NCBI RefSeq assembly: GCF_936925435.1
Contig: NZ_CAKZHQ010000003.1
Coordinates: forward strand, 62,001-126,000
From: an uncultured Ramlibacter sp.
Lineage (GTDB): Bacteria; Pseudomonadota; Gammaproteobacteria; Burkholderiales; Burkholderiaceae_C
Direction of reading: 5' to 3'
DNA length: 64,000 bases
Shown here: positions 26,095 to 37,849 of the stretch, piece by piece
How positions within the stretch are numbered: position 1 is the first letter of the stretch
Layout of the letters: each line of letters opens with the position of its first letter
Translations under genes and position numbers: made by a program
Notes under the pieces: model-generated
The model's input: only the letters and a program-made list of their open reading frames with translations
The model's database searches: none
Told to the model about the DNA's origin: nothing

Positions 26095-26836
26095 ACGGCG
26101 CCAGCAGGCGTTGCGAGTCCAGCAGGCTGCGCACCTGCCAGCCCGTGGCATCGGCGATGGCCTGTGCATAAGGCGGCATGTTGGTGCATTCCAGCACCAC
26201 GCTGCGCAGGCCCGGTGCACGCGCGCGCAACGCCAGCGCCGCCTTCAGCACATCGTCACGGGCCTGGTCCAGGTCCATGGCCTCGAGGTTGCCCAGGATG
26301 GCGGTGGCGAACGGGCCAGCAGGATCGACGCCCTGCACCAGCACCCGGCCCAGTTGGTCTGGCTTGACGCCGGCTGCGCGCAGGTGCTCGGGGCCCAGGT
26401 GTCTGGCACTGATGGTCAGCACCCCGACCTGCTCGTCCTGCTGCAGCAGGTCCGGCAGCTGCAGCAGGCTGGAGCTGACCACCGGCACCTTGACCTGCGC
26501 CTGCAGCTCGCGCTGCAGCAGCACCAGAAAGCCGCAGCTGGTGGTGATGGCACGTGCCCCATCGCTTTCGAGCTGGCGCGCCATGGCGGCAAATGCCGGC
26601 AGCAGCCCGGCCGAGCGCAGGCCGGCTGCGCTGGCCACCACTTTGTCGGGCCAGGCGCCATGGACGATGGCCCTGCGGGTGGCGACGCCAAAGCTGTCGG
26701 GATGGCCGATATCGCCCAGCGGCCGGGGGAAGCGCGTGTCCAGCATGACGATGCCCAGGAAGCCGCCAGAGGCCGCTTGGGGTAAGACCGCATCTGCTGG
26801 CGCGGTATTTGCACTTATTCTCAACTCGTCATTCAC
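26063..26836 (-). CDS. Aspartate/glutamate/hydantoin racemase family protein
   Basis: 257-residue enzyme of the Asp/Glu racemase superfamily. The two catalytic cysteines are visible: one in ITTSCGFLVLLQ near residue 100 and one in VLECTNMPPY near residue 215. The N-terminal LGIVMLDTRFPRPLGDIGHPD is distinctive of a subgroup annotated only as Asp/Glu racemase family. The GTG start at 26836 adds about 25 less-conserved residues and is uncertain. It is divergent from an orphan TRAP binding protein by 23 bases, suggesting a shared promoter and a chiral amino-acid-derived substrate. Confidence 0.82.
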   Translation of the reverse strand: MNDELRISANTAPADAVLPQAASGGFLGIVMLDTRFPRPLGDIGHPDSFGVATRRAIVHGAWPDKVVASAAGLRSAGLLPAFAAMARQLESDGARAITTSCGFLVLLQRELQAQVKVPVVSSSLLQLPDLLQQDEQVGVLTISARHLGPEHLRAAGVKPDQLGRVLVQGVDPAGPFATAILGNLEAMDLDQARDDVLKAALALRARAPGLRSVVLECTNMPPYAQAIADATGWQVRSLLDSQRLLAPFKPLPAVPGR

Positions 26837-26859
26837 AAACCGATTGTCCCGGAGTCCGC

Positions 26860-27825
26860 ATGAAACTCAAGTTCGCCCTTTCCGCCGCCCTGCTGGCGCT
26901 GACTTCCCAGGGTTTTGCCCAGACCAAGTGGGACCTGCCCGCCGCCTACCCGGCCACCAACTTCCACACCGAAAACCTGACGCAGTTCGCCGCCGACGTG
27001 GACAAGGCCTCGGGCGGCAAGCTCAAGATCCAGGTCCATGCCAACGCCTCGCTGTTCAAGGCGCCCGAGATCAAGCGCGCCGTCCAAGGCGGCCAGGCCC
27101 AGATCGGCGAGATCCTGCTGGCCAACTTCCAGAACGAATGGCAGGTCTTCGGCGTCGACGGCGTGCCCTTCCTGGCCGACAGCTACGACTCGGCCAAAAA
27201 GCTGTGGGGCGTGCAAAAGCCCGTGCTCGAAAAGAAGCTGGGTGAGCAGGGCATGATGGTTCTGTACGCGGTGGCCTGGCCGCCGCAAGGCATCTACACC
27301 AAGCGCACGCTGGCCTCGGCCGCCGACATGAAGGGCCTGAAGTGGCGCGCCTACAGCCCCGCCACCGCCCGCATCGCCGAGCTGGTGGGCGCCACGCCGG
27401 TGACGGTGCAGGCCGCCGAACTGGGCCAGGCCATGGCCACCGGCGTGATCGACAGCTACATGTCGTCGGGCTCCACCGGCTTTGACAGCAAGACCTTCGA
27501 GCACATCAAGAACTGGTACGACACCCAGGCCTGGCTGCCCAAGAACGCGGTCATCGTCAACAAGGCCTCGTTCGACGCGCTGGATGCGCCGACCAAGCAG
27601 GCCCTGCTCAAGGCCGCCGCCGACGCCGAGGTGCGTGGTTGGGCCGCCAGCCAGAAGGCCAACGGCGAAACGCTGGAAAAGCTCAAGGCCAACGGCATGC
27701 AGATCCTCACGCCGCCGGCCGCACTCAAGGCCGACATGAAGAAGGTCGGCGACACCATGCTGACCGAGTGGCTGGACAAGGCCGGCCCCGAGGGCAAGCA
27801 ACTGGTCGACGCCTTCCGCAAATAA
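26860..27825 (+). CDS. Orphan TRAP transporter solute-binding protein (DctP family)
   Basis: 321-residue periplasmic binding protein with signal peptide MKLKFALSAALLALTSQGFAQ and a DctP domain. Long stretches match the protein at 10246 (for example SLFKAPEIKRAVQGGQAQ and KWRAYSPATAR), so they are paralogues. GGAG six bases upstream fixes the ATG. No membrane subunits are adjacent, and an intrinsic terminator follows directly. It must share permeases made elsewhere, perhaps those at 11.3-13.2 kb. It is divergent from a racemase-family enzyme, suggesting a chiral amino-acid-like ligand. Confidence 0.92.
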   Translation: MKLKFALSAALLALTSQGFAQTKWDLPAAYPATNFHTENLTQFAADVDKASGGKLKIQVHANASLFKAPEIKRAVQGGQAQIGEILLANFQNEWQVFGVDGVPFLADSYDSAKKLWGVQKPVLEKKLGEQGMMVLYAVAWPPQGIYTKRTLASAADMKGLKWRAYSPATARIAELVGATPVTVQAAELGQAMATGVIDSYMSSGSTGFDSKTFEHIKNWYDTQAWLPKNAVIVNKASFDALDAPTKQALLKAAADAEVRGWAASQKANGETLEKLKANGMQILTPPAALKADMKKVGDTMLTEWLDKAGPEGKQLVDAFRK

Positions 27826-27844
27826 GGCTGGCTTGCTGAGTCAC

Positions 27845-27869
27845 AACGCCGCCTCCGGGCGGCGTTTTT
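27845..27869 (+). terminator. Intrinsic terminator after the orphan dctP gene
   Basis: AACGCCGCC and GGCGGCGTT form a 9-bp stem with a TCCG loop, followed by a five-T run, 20 bases past the stop. Confidence 0.9.
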
Positions 27870-28017
27870 GCTGGACTGCCGCCTCGGGGCCTGCGTTTTC
27901 ATTGAAACCTCTGCTGTAGTCCATCCCGCACGCGCGCGCACGCCCTGCACTGGCGAAGCACGCACGGCTGCCCTCCTATCCTGAAGCTTCTTTCACAGAT
28001 CTTTCCAAGGAGTCAGC

Positions 28018-28224
28018 ATGAACAAGGACCAAGTCAAGGGCCGCGCCAAGGAAGCCGCCGGCGAAGTGCAGGAGCAGTTCGGCAAGCTGGTGGGCAGCAA
28101 GAAGCAGGAAGCCAAGGGCCATGCCCGCGAGCAGGCCGGCAAGGTGCAAAAAACCGTGGGCGACACCCGCGAGGCCATCGAAGACGCGGCCGACGACGTC
28201 AAGGACGCGTACAAGAAGCCCTAA
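28018..28224 (+). CDS. CsbD family stress-response protein
   Basis: 68-residue hydrophilic, highly charged helical protein. It opens MNKDQVKGRAKEAAGEVQEQFG, the CsbD-family signature. CsbD-like proteins are induced by general stress, but their biochemical role is unknown. AAGGAG lies at good distance before the ATG. It stands alone after a terminator, and its last four bases overlap the 3' end of the convergent xdhC-like gene. No membrane segment is present. Confidence 0.92.
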   Translation: MNKDQVKGRAKEAAGEVQEQFGKLVGSKKQEAKGHAREQAGKVQKTVGDTREAIEDAADDVKDAYKKP

Positions 28225-29225
28225 CCGGCTGCGCCCGGCGCCAGGCCATCCTTGGCCTGCGCCACATCCACGGCGCGCGGCAAGGCGACGCCGTTCTTCA
28301 CCGCCAGGATTTCCGCCATCACGCTGACGGCGATCTCCGGCGGTGTCTTGCTGCCGATGTAGATGCCGATCGGCCCGCGCAAACGAGCCAGCGAAGCATC
28401 GGTCTGTCCGAAATGCTCCACCATGCGCGCATGGCGCGCCTGGTTGTTGCGCCGGCTGCCGATGGCGCCCACATAGAAGGCCGGCGACTCCAGCGCCTCC
28501 AGCAGGGCCAGGTCGTCCAGCTTGGGATCGTGCGTGAGCGCCACCACGCAGCTGCGCGCGTCGGGCTTGAAGGCCTTGACCACGTCATCGGGCATGGCGG
28601 TCAGCAAAGTGGCGCCGGCGACATTCCATGCGCCGCGGTATTCCTCGCGCGGGTCGCACACCGTCACCGCGAAGCCGCTGAACAAGGCCATGGTTGCCAG
28701 GTACTCGGTGAGCTGGCCGGCGCCGATCAGGAGCATGCGGTACTCGGGACCGAACACATTGACCGCATCCCCCTCCCCCACGCACAGCGGTTCGCTGTTG
28801 TCGCTCAGGGTCACGGCGCCATCCACCAACCGCACCGTGCGGCGCGTCAGCTGGCCGGCTTCCAGCCGCGCCACCAGCTGCTGCAAGCTGGCAGCATCCG
28901 GGTCGTATTCCAGCAGCAGTTCCAGAGTACCGCCGCAGGGCAGGCCGAAGCGGTGCGCTTCGTCGGCGCTGACGCCGTACTTGACGAAGGCCGGTGCGCC
29001 CGTGGGCAGTTGTTGCGCCCCGGTGTAGCGGAAGATCAGGTCGTCCTCGATGCAGCCGCCCGAGACCGAGCCAACCACGGCGCCGTCCTCGCGCAGCGCC
29101 ATGATGGAGCCCACCGGCCGCGGCGATGAGCCCCAGGTCCGCACCACGGTGGCCAGCAGCGCACGGCGGCCGGCGGCACGCCAGTCGCGCAAGGTGCGCA
29201 GCACAAGCAGGTCCAGATTTTCCAT
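28221..29225 (-). CDS. XdhC/CoxI family molybdenum-cofactor chaperone
   Basis: 334 residues. The N-terminal XdhC/CoxI domain carries VVRTWGSSPRPVGSIMAL and VVGSVSGGCIEDDL near residues 27-60; the cysteine in SGGC is conserved. A C-terminal Rossmann-like XdhC domain follows (LLIGAGQLTEYLATMA near 165; VGAIGSRRNNQARH near 250). XdhC proteins bind Mo cofactor and support its sulfuration for xanthine-dehydrogenase-type enzymes. A good AGGAGAAGG precedes the start. No molybdenum hydroxylase gene is adjacent, but modABC lies 2.2 kb away. Confidence 0.92.
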   Translation of the reverse strand: MENLDLLVLRTLRDWRAAGRRALLATVVRTWGSSPRPVGSIMALREDGAVVGSVSGGCIEDDLIFRYTGAQQLPTGAPAFVKYGVSADEAHRFGLPCGGTLELLLEYDPDAASLQQLVARLEAGQLTRRTVRLVDGAVTLSDNSEPLCVGEGDAVNVFGPEYRMLLIGAGQLTEYLATMALFSGFAVTVCDPREEYRGAWNVAGATLLTAMPDDVVKAFKPDARSCVVALTHDPKLDDLALLEALESPAFYVGAIGSRRNNQARHARMVEHFGQTDASLARLRGPIGIYIGSKTPPEIAVSVMAEILAVKNGVALPRAVDVAQAKDGLAPGAAG

Positions 29226-29240
29226 CGCGTCGCCTTCTCC

Positions 29241-32190
<2,950 letters not shown>

Positions 32191-32874
32191 ATGCCCTTCA
32201 GCGCCGACGACCTGCAAGCGATCTGGCTCACGCTCAAGCTGGCCAGCCTCAGCACCGTGCTACTGCTCTTGCTGGCCACGCCCCTGGCCTGGTGGCTGGC
32301 CACCTCGGGCTCGCGCTGGCGCGCGCCGGTCGGCGCGGTGGTGGCCCTGCCCCTGGTGCTGCCGCCCACGGTGCTGGGCTTTTACCTGCTGGTCAGCCTG
32401 GGCCCGCAGGGCTGGGGCGGCCAGTTGACGCAGGCCCTGGGCCTGGGCCTGCTGCCCTTCACTTTCGGCGGCCTGGTGCTCGGATCTGTCATCTACTCCC
32501 TGCCCTTCGCCGTGCAGCCGCTGCAGCATGCCTTCAGCGCCATCGGCACACGGCCGATGGAGGTTGCTGCGACTTTGCGTGCGCGGCCGCTGGATGCGTT
32601 TTTCAGCGTGGCCCTGCCGCTGGCCCGGCCCGGCTTCATCACCGCCGCCATCCTCAGCTTCGCCCACACGGTGGGTGAGTTCGGTGTGGTGCTGATGATC
32701 GGCGGCAACATCCCGCAGCAGACGCGCGTGGTCTCGACCCAGATCTACGGCCACGTGGAAGCCATGGACTACACGCAAGCCCATTGGCTGGCCGGCGCCA
32801 TGGTGGCCTTCTCGTTTGCCGTGTTGCTGGGACTGGCGCTGTTGAACCGGCGCGCGCCGCGGGTGCTGATGTGA
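32191..32874 (+). CDS. modB: Molybdate ABC transporter permease
   Basis: 227-residue inner-membrane permease with five predicted helices. It has the binding-protein-dependent transport signature around [25 protein letters not shown] (residues 125-150), the loop that contacts the ATPase, and [14 protein letters not shown] near residue 52, typical of ModB. It starts directly after the modA stop, and its own stop overlaps the modC GTG (GTGA). Function as molybdate channel follows from family and operon. Confidence 0.95.
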   Translation: MPFSADDLQAIWLTLKLASLSTVLLLLLATPLAWWLATSGSRWRAPVGAVVALPLVLPPTVLGFYLLVSLGPQGWGGQLTQALGLGLLPFTFGGLVLGSVIYSLPFAVQPLQHAFSAIGTRPMEVAATLRARPLDAFFSVALPLARPGFITAAILSFAHTVGEFGVVLMIGGNIPQQTRVVSTQIYGHVEAMDYTQAHWLAGAMVAFSFAVLLGLALLNRRAPRVLM

Positions 32875-33953
32875 GCGACGCCAGCCACATCCGCCTGGCC
32901 TTGGCGCGGTCGGAGTTCCGCCTGCAAGTGGACCTGGACCTGCCGGCACGCGGCATCACCGTGCTGTTCGGCCCCTCGGGCTCGGGCAAGACCACGGTGC
33001 TGCGCTGCGTGGCCGGCCTGGAGCGGGCCAGCGATGCCATCGTGCGCATCGGCGGCGAGCTCTGGCAGGACGAAGCAGCAGGCGTCTTCCTGCCGACATG
33101 GCAGCGCCCCCTGGGCTATGTCTTCCAGGAGGCCAGCCTGTTCGAGCACCTGGACGTGCAAGGCAACCTGGACTACGGCCGCAAGCGCGCCAGCAGCGGC
33201 AGCCAGGCCATCGCCCTGGACGCGGTGATCGCGCTGCTGGGGATCGGCCATCTGCTGGCGCGACGCACGCATGAACTCTCGGGCGGCGAGCGCCAGCGTG
33301 TGGCCATCGCCCGCGCCCTGGCCACGCAGCCGCGCCTGCTGCTGCTGGACGAGCCCCTGGCCTCGCTGGACCACGCGCGCCGCCAGGAGATCCTGCCCTG
33401 GCTGGAGCGGCTGCGCGACGGCCTGCAGATCCCCATGCTGTACGTGACGCACTCGGCCGACGAGGTGGCGCGCCTGGCAGACACCCTGGTGGTGCTGGAC
33501 CAGGGCAAGGTGGTGGCGTCCGGCCCGACCGCGCAAGTGCTGGCACGCATCGATACGCCGGTGGTGCTGGGCGAGGACGCCGGCGCCCTGCTGCAAGGCA
33601 CATTGAGCGAGCGCGATGCGCGCTGGCAGCTGGCCAAGGTGGACTTCAGCGGCGGCAGCCTGTGGCTGCGTGACAGCGGCCTGGCCCTGGGCCACGCCGT
33701 GCGCCTGCGCGTGCTGGCGCGCGACATCAGCATCGCCACCCAGCCGCCGCAGGCCACCAGCATCCAGAACATCCTGCCCTGCACCGTGGACAGCATCGCC
33801 GCCGACGCCCACCCCTCCCAGGTGCTGGTGCGTCTGGCCTGCGGCACGGACTACCTGCTGGCCCGTGTGACGGCGCGCGCTGCCGATGCGCTGGCGCTGG
33901 CGCCTGGGATGCAGGTGTGGGCGCAGGTGAAGTCGGTGGCGCTGGTGGATTGA
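32871..33953 (+). CDS. modC: Molybdate ABC transporter ATP-binding protein
   Basis: 360-residue ATPase. Walker [10 protein letters not shown] near residue 30, ABC signature [15 protein letters not shown] near 135, and Walker [13 protein letters not shown] are visible. A C-terminal TOBE/Mop molybdate-binding domain follows (about 285-358; [11 protein letters not shown]). The GTG start at 32871 overlaps the modB stop and places the ABC domain at normal distance from the N-terminus. It completes modABC. The downstream gap to the convergent hydrolase holds a GC hairpin (33984-34000) and repeat copy 4. Confidence 0.95.
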   Translation: MSDASHIRLALARSEFRLQVDLDLPARGITVLFGPSGSGKTTVLRCVAGLERASDAIVRIGGELWQDEAAGVFLPTWQRPLGYVFQEASLFEHLDVQGNLDYGRKRASSGSQAIALDAVIALLGIGHLLARRTHELSGGERQRVAIARALATQPRLLLLDEPLASLDHARRQEILPWLERLRDGLQIPMLYVTHSADEVARLADTLVVLDQGKVVASGPTAQVLARIDTPVVLGEDAGALLQGTLSERDARWQLAKVDFSGGSLWLRDSGLALGHAVRLRVLARDISIATQPPQATSIQNILPCTVDSIAADAHPSQVLVRLACGTDYLLARVTARAADALALAPGMQVWAQVKSVALVD

Positions 33954-34040
33954 ATACCCGCCGTTTGAGCTGGACTGCCGCGACCCGCACTTCGTGCGGG
34001 GCCCCGCCCGCCGGTAAACGCCCATGCACGACCCCGTGAC

Positions 34041-34080
34041 GCTATCCTTTCAATAGCATTCCAGGGCCAATGGGCGGGTT
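34041..34080. repeat. Dispersed palindrome with conserved extension, copy 4
   Basis: GCTATCCTTTCAATAGC (34041-34057) is followed by ATTCCAGGGCCAATGGGCGG. The extension aligns closely with that of the copy at 60939 (ATCCTAGGGCCATCGGACGG), so the repeated unit is about 40 bp. It sits in the convergent gap after modC. Confidence 0.7.
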
Positions 34081-35151
34081 CTAGCTGCCGATTGACTTCA
34101 AAACTGCGGCCATGCGGCTGACAAAACCGGCAGCCCCAGCCCCACCCAGCCAACGCACGACCACCACGGCCTGGTGCTGCGGATCGATCCAGACATAGTG
34201 GCCGCCGGCGCCGACCATGAACCAGCTCGTGTGCGAGGCATCGGCAAACATGCTGCCACCACGGTTCAACCAGGCCAGGCGGCCGTAGAAGGGCGCGATG
34301 GCGCAGGGCTGCTGCATGCGCTCGATCCAGTCCTGTGGCAGCAGCTGCGACCCCGCATGGCGGCCGCCATCGAGCAACAGTTGGCCCAAGCGGGCCTGGT
34401 CCCTTGCGCCGATGGACAGGCCGGCGCCCCAGTGCGAGCCGCCCGGCACTGACTGCACGCGCTGTCCGCCGACCTCGACCCAGGCGTCGTCGTAGCCGAC
34501 CCACTGCCAGTTGTCGCTGGCGCCGATGGGCTGCATCACGGCCTCACGCAGCACCTGCGGCAGCGGCCGGCCGAACAGGTGCAGCAGCGCCAACGACAGC
34601 TGGTTGATTCGCACGTCGTTGTATTCCCAGTAGCTGCCCGGCGCCTGCAGGGGGCGCGCATCGCCCTTGCGCCCCTGCGGCGGCTTGGGGTCGTGGGACA
34701 CGCGGCGGTAATGCTCGACCTGGTCGGGCATGCCCAGGCAGATGCCTTGCCATTCGCTGGTCTGCTCCAGCAGATGGGCCCATGTCACCTGGCGGTTGTG
34801 CGCGTCGTCGAAGCCGATGCCCGGCAGGCGGCGCACCACCGGCTCGTCGGCGTCCGGCAGCAGGCCGCGTGCCTGGGCCACGCCGGCCAGCACGGCCAGG
34901 TAGGTCTTGGCCACGCTGAAGGTCAGGTCGGCGCGCTCGGGCTCGCCCCAGGCCGCCAGCTCCTTGCCGTGCTGCCAGACCACGCCCGACACCGGGCCGC
35001 GCGCATGGACCAGGCCGCGCAGGCGGTTGTAGGGCGGCGGGTCCACATGGTGCACGCCCCAGCGCGGCGGATCGGCAGCGGGGTCGCGCGGCCAGTCGAC
35101 CTCGTGCTGCTGGGCCCAGGCGATGGCATCGGAAAAATCAGGTGTGCTCAT
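34081..35151 (-). CDS. Serine hydrolase, beta-lactamase / class C-like fold
   Basis: 356-residue cytoplasmic-looking member of the serine beta-lactamase/esterase superfamily (EstB-like). The nucleophile motif SxxK is SVAK near residue 79, the second motif YxN is YND near residue 175, and VGAGGHYVW near residue 316 occupies the third-motif region. No signal peptide is visible, which argues against an ordinary secreted beta-lactamase. It is divergent from a Nudix hydrolase by 41 bases. Substrate unknown: esterase or peptidase activity is more likely than drug resistance. Confidence 0.85.
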   Translation of the reverse strand: MSTPDFSDAIAWAQQHEVDWPRDPAADPPRWGVHHVDPPPYNRLRGLVHARGPVSGVVWQHGKELAAWGEPERADLTFSVAKTYLAVLAGVAQARGLLPDADEPVVRRLPGIGFDDAHNRQVTWAHLLEQTSEWQGICLGMPDQVEHYRRVSHDPKPPQGRKGDARPLQAPGSYWEYNDVRINQLSLALLHLFGRPLPQVLREAVMQPIGASDNWQWVGYDDAWVEVGGQRVQSVPGGSHWGAGLSIGARDQARLGQLLLDGGRHAGSQLLPQDWIERMQQPCAIAPFYGRLAWLNRGGSMFADASHTSWFMVGAGGHYVWIDPQHQAVVVVRWLGGAGAAGFVSRMAAVLKSIGS

Positions 35152-35192
35152 GTCGCCATTCTCGCCCGGCCCGCGTCTGCTAGCCTCCAGGC

Positions 35193-36068
35193 ATGGTACC
35201 GCACAACGACGCGATCGAGGGCGAGGCCAGGCCTGCCGCCACGCTGCTGATGCTGCGCGACGGCAGGCCTGGCCCGCAAGTGTTCATGGTCAAGCGCCAT
35301 GGCCTGTCCGACGTTCTGGGAGGCGCCCATGTGTTCCCCGGCGGCAAGGTGGACCGCGAGGACGCGCAGGACGCGTTGGCCGGGCGCACGGACTGCCATC
35401 CCGACGCGCTGCATGCCGCACTGGGAGAGCCGCAACTGGAAGCGCCGGCTGCCGCCGGCCTGTATGTGGCGGCGCTGCGCGAGGCCTTCGAGGAAACCGG
35501 CGTGCTGTTCGCCCACGGCGCGCAGGCGGCCGAGGCGGCACGTGCTTCGGCCCTGCTGCGCGAGGGCCGCAGTTTCGGCGAGGTGCTGGCCCTGCTGGAC
35601 CTGCAGCTGCAGGCCAGCGCCCTGGTCCCATGGTCGCGCTGGATCACGCCCCTGGTGGGCGGTGTGATCCGCAAGCGCTTCGACACGCGCTTCTTCGTCG
35701 CCGCCATGCCGGCCGGCCAGCAGGCGGTGCATGACAACCACGAGGCAACGGAAGGCACGTGGCTGTCGGCGCGCCAGGCGTTGCAGCAATACTGGGACGG
35801 GCACATGGAGCTGGCGCCGCCGCAGATCATGAGCCTGGTCCACCTGGCGCGCCATGCCAGCGTGCAGGATCTGATGGACGAGGCCCGGCGCCGCGCGCCA
35901 CCGGTGATCCAGCCCGAGGCCTTCGTGCAGGACGAGGTGCGCGTGCTGTGCTATCCCGGCGACACCCGGCATTCCGTTGCCGGCCGCGCCCTGCCCGGCC
36001 CGACACGGCTGTACTACCGCAACCGCCGCTTCGAGCCGGCAGGCGGCTTCGCGGCGCTGTTTGACTGA
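35193..36068 (+). CDS. Nudix hydrolase family protein (NUDT19-like)
   Basis: 291-residue Nudix-fold protein. The Nudix box is split by an insertion: VFPGGKVDREDAQD near residue 47, then AALREAFEETGVLF near residue 92. This layout is typical of the NUDT19/RP2-like subgroup, some members of which hydrolyse CoA derivatives. C-terminal helices (MSLVHLARHASVQDLM) follow. The ATG is 41 bases from the divergent serine hydrolase. Substrate is inferred only at subgroup level. Confidence 0.87.
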   Translation: MVPHNDAIEGEARPAATLLMLRDGRPGPQVFMVKRHGLSDVLGGAHVFPGGKVDREDAQDALAGRTDCHPDALHAALGEPQLEAPAAAGLYVAALREAFEETGVLFAHGAQAAEAARASALLREGRSFGEVLALLDLQLQASALVPWSRWITPLVGGVIRKRFDTRFFVAAMPAGQQAVHDNHEATEGTWLSARQALQQYWDGHMELAPPQIMSLVHLARHASVQDLMDEARRRAPPVIQPEAFVQDEVRVLCYPGDTRHSVAGRALPGPTRLYYRNRRFEPAGGFAALFD

Positions 36069-36172
36069 ACCGCGTCCGACGGTGCGCCGCGCAGTGCGCC
36101 TACAGCATTGGGGACCACCCTTGCCTACTCTGGATTCATACACTCCATCCACCACCCTGCAGGGAGAGCAAG

Positions 36173-36613
36173 ATGCCAACACGCTTCACACGCTTCTTCA
36201 CCTTGTTTGCCGCGGCCTTGTGCGCCACGGTGCACCTGCAGGCGGGGGCGGGCCCGATGAACGACGCGGACGCCGAGAAGGTGCGCGGTGTGATCGTGGC
36301 GCAGATCGCTGCCTTTGCCGACGACGATGCCGAAACCGCCTTCCAGACCGCGACGCCCGAGGTGCGCGCAGCCATCGGCAGTTCGGGCCGCTTCCTGGCC
36401 ATGGTGCGCGGCGCCTACCCCATGGTCTACCGCCCGGCCTCGGTCAGCTTCCACAAGCCCGACGCGGATGAAGGCAGCGTGCTGCAGCTGGTCGAGATCA
36501 CCGACGGCAACGCCAAGTCCTGGCTGGCCCTGTTCGCGCTGGAGCAGCAACCCGACAGTTCCTGGCGCATCAGCGGCTGCCTGGTGGCCGAAAACCACTG
36601 GCAGTCGGTCTGA
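36173..36613 (+). CDS. DUF4864 domain exported protein
   Basis: 146 residues. A signal peptide (about residues 1-26, LFAAALCATVHLQAGAG) is followed by a cystatin/NTF2-like DUF4864 domain: IVAQIAAFADDDAETAFQTATP, FLAMVRGAYPMVYRPASV, and the C-terminal WRISGCLVAENHW. The family has no known function. It stands alone between the Nudix gene and a bidirectional terminator at 36632. The GGAGAG upstream fits the chosen ATG. Confidence 0.85.
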   Translation: MPTRFTRFFTLFAAALCATVHLQAGAGPMNDADAEKVRGVIVAQIAAFADDDAETAFQTATPEVRAAIGSSGRFLAMVRGAYPMVYRPASVSFHKPDADEGSVLQLVEITDGNAKSWLALFALEQQPDSSWRISGCLVAENHWQSV

Positions 36614-36631
36614 CCGCTGCGTTGCACTGAC

Positions 36632-36660
36632 AAAAAAACCGGGCAATGCCCGGTTTTTTT
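36632..36660. terminator. Bidirectional intrinsic terminator
   Basis: A run of seven A, then CCGGGC, loop AAT, GCCCGG and seven T form a symmetric hairpin with U-tracts on both strands. It serves the DUF4864 gene on plus and the small secreted-protein gene on minus. Confidence 0.92.
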
Positions 36661-36676
36661 GATTGCCCGTCGCAAC

Positions 36677-36976
36677 TCAGTTGCGGTCGGCACGCTGCGC
36701 GCGCGGGGTGGTGGTCGTATCCGAGCTCGCGCCCATGGTGGAGCTGGAGGTTGTGCTCGAGCCGGCCGGGGCGGCGGCAGTGGAACCCGCGGTGGAGCCG
36801 GTCGAGCTTTGCACGCCGGTCGTTCCCATGGGCGTGCCCTGCGAACTTTGCTGGCCTGCGCCGACGGCGGGATTGGTGACGTTGCTGTTGGGCGGCGTGC
36901 TCTGGGCGACGGCGGTACCGACAACGGCGACGGCAGCGAGACCGGCCAGCAGGCCCTTGATGTGCGATGCGTTCAT
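36677..36976 (-). CDS. Small secreted Ser/Thr-rich protein, paralogue A
   Basis: 99 residues. A signal peptide (MNASHIKGLLAGLAAVAVVGTAVAQ) is followed by a low-complexity mature region rich in Ser, Thr, Gly and Ala. The C-terminus STMGASSDTTTTPRAQRADRN resembles the end of the protein at 38679 (STMGAAPAVDTTTTPSSD ... QVDRN), so the two are paralogues. Both flank L,D-transpeptidase-like genes. No known domain is seen. A role in the envelope is inferred from export and neighbours only. Confidence 0.72.
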   Translation of the reverse strand: MNASHIKGLLAGLAAVAVVGTAVAQSTPPNSNVTNPAVGAGQQSSQGTPMGTTGVQSSTGSTAGSTAAAPAGSSTTSSSTMGASSDTTTTPRAQRADRN

Positions 36977-37094
36977 GCGATGACTCCTGAATATTGGATG
37001 GGAGGGTTGTCGCCAGCAAAATCGCCAGCTGTCTCCAGACTAGAGGCTCTGCAAAACGGCCTCGTCAGTGCCATCCCCCAGCGCATGTGGGACA

Positions 37095-37114
37095 GCGCCT
37101 GCCTGGGCAGGCGC
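37095..37114 (-). other. Perfect GC hairpin at the 3' end of an L,D-transpeptidase-like gene
   Basis: GCGCCTGCC and GGCAGGCGC (37095-37114) form a perfect inverted repeat 2 bases beyond the stop of the minus-strand gene at 37117. No T-run follows, so it is a weak terminator or an mRNA 3' stabiliser. Confidence 0.5.
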
Positions 37115-37116
37115 AC

Positions 37117-37746
37117 TCACAGCGCGAACGCAGCCTCGCCGATCTGCCCGCTTTCGGGCAGCACATAGACGACCGCGCGCCGTTGCCCGAGCACGGGCTG
37201 CACCACGGAGGCGTAGAACGCCACCGGCACCACCACGCAGCCCAGCGAAGCACGGTTGTCGTCTGGTGTGGCGGAAACCAGCTGCGCCTGGCGCTGGCGC
37301 AAGGCCGGGCCAGGGCGCAGGCGGTGGATGGCAAAGGCCGAGGCGTAATCCACCCAGACCACGTGCTCGCCCTGCAGGTTGCGCCCCGGCTGCGTGAGAA
37401 AGCGGCCCGCGGGCGTGGTGCGCTCGCCGCGCGCCACCTCGCCGGTCTGGGCGCGTTGGCCAACACCGGGAACCGAGTGGTCACCGCGGTCGGCGCCCAG
37501 CAGCACGGCGCTGCTGGCCAGCAGGCGGCCGCCCGCTTCAAAGACGTGGATGCGCGCGTGCTGCTTGTCGACGATGGCAAATGGCATGCCATGGGCGTCC
37601 TGTGCAGCCCAGCGCTCGACACTGCGAACCCCTTGCGGCAGCGGCGCCTGCGCGAGCGCCGCCGCTGTCCCTGCCGCGCACGCAAAGGCGGCGGCCCTGC
37701 TTGTCCAGCCCATCCGAGTCCCCATTGGCCCGTGCCGGCAAGGCAC
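37117..37746 (-). CDS. L,D-transpeptidase-like exported protein A
   Basis: 209 residues with an N-terminal export signal (AAAFACAAGTAAALAQ). The start is either 37746 or the ATG at 37725 (MGTRMGW). The YkuD-like region runs from FAIVDKQHARIHVFEAGG to the catalytic segment HRLRPGP ... ASLGCVVVP. The Cys of the usual (S/T)HGC(h)N motif is kept, but the His before it is Leu and the Arg/Asn are lost, so the active site is atypical. It closely resembles the protein at 37850 over most of its length. A peptidoglycan cross-linking or related role is inferred. Confidence 0.78.
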   Translation of the reverse strand: MPCRHGPMGTRMGWTSRAAAFACAAGTAAALAQAPLPQGVRSVERWAAQDAHGMPFAIVDKQHARIHVFEAGGRLLASSAVLLGADRGDHSVPGVGQRAQTGEVARGERTTPAGRFLTQPGRNLQGEHVVWVDYASAFAIHRLRPGPALRQRQAQLVSATPDDNRASLGCVVVPVAFYASVVQPVLGQRRAVVYVLPESGQIGEAAFAL

Positions 37747-37747
37747 G

Positions 37748-37774
37748 AAAAAAGCCGGGCTGGAGAGCCCGGCT
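37748..37774 (-). terminator. Intrinsic terminator between the two L,D-transpeptidase-like genes
   Basis: On the minus strand AGCCGGGCT, loop CTCC, AGCCCGGCT runs into six T (37753-37748). It ends transcription from the gene at 37850. Confidence 0.9.
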
Positions 37775-37849
37775 CAGCTTGGGGACATGCTAGCGCAGGG
37801 AGTTACCGCAGCAGACGATTTGTAACGGTAACAAGCGCGCCGTGGGGTT

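Noticed and set aside
33984..34000. Terminator hairpin after modC
   Set aside because: CCCGCAC-TTC-GTGCGGG is a good stem but GC-rich sequence follows, with no T-run; not listed as a terminator.
34081..35151. Antibiotic-resistance beta-lactamase
   Set aside because: SVAK and YND motifs are present, but there is no signal peptide and the third motif is not a standard KTG, so a general serine hydrolase is the safer call.
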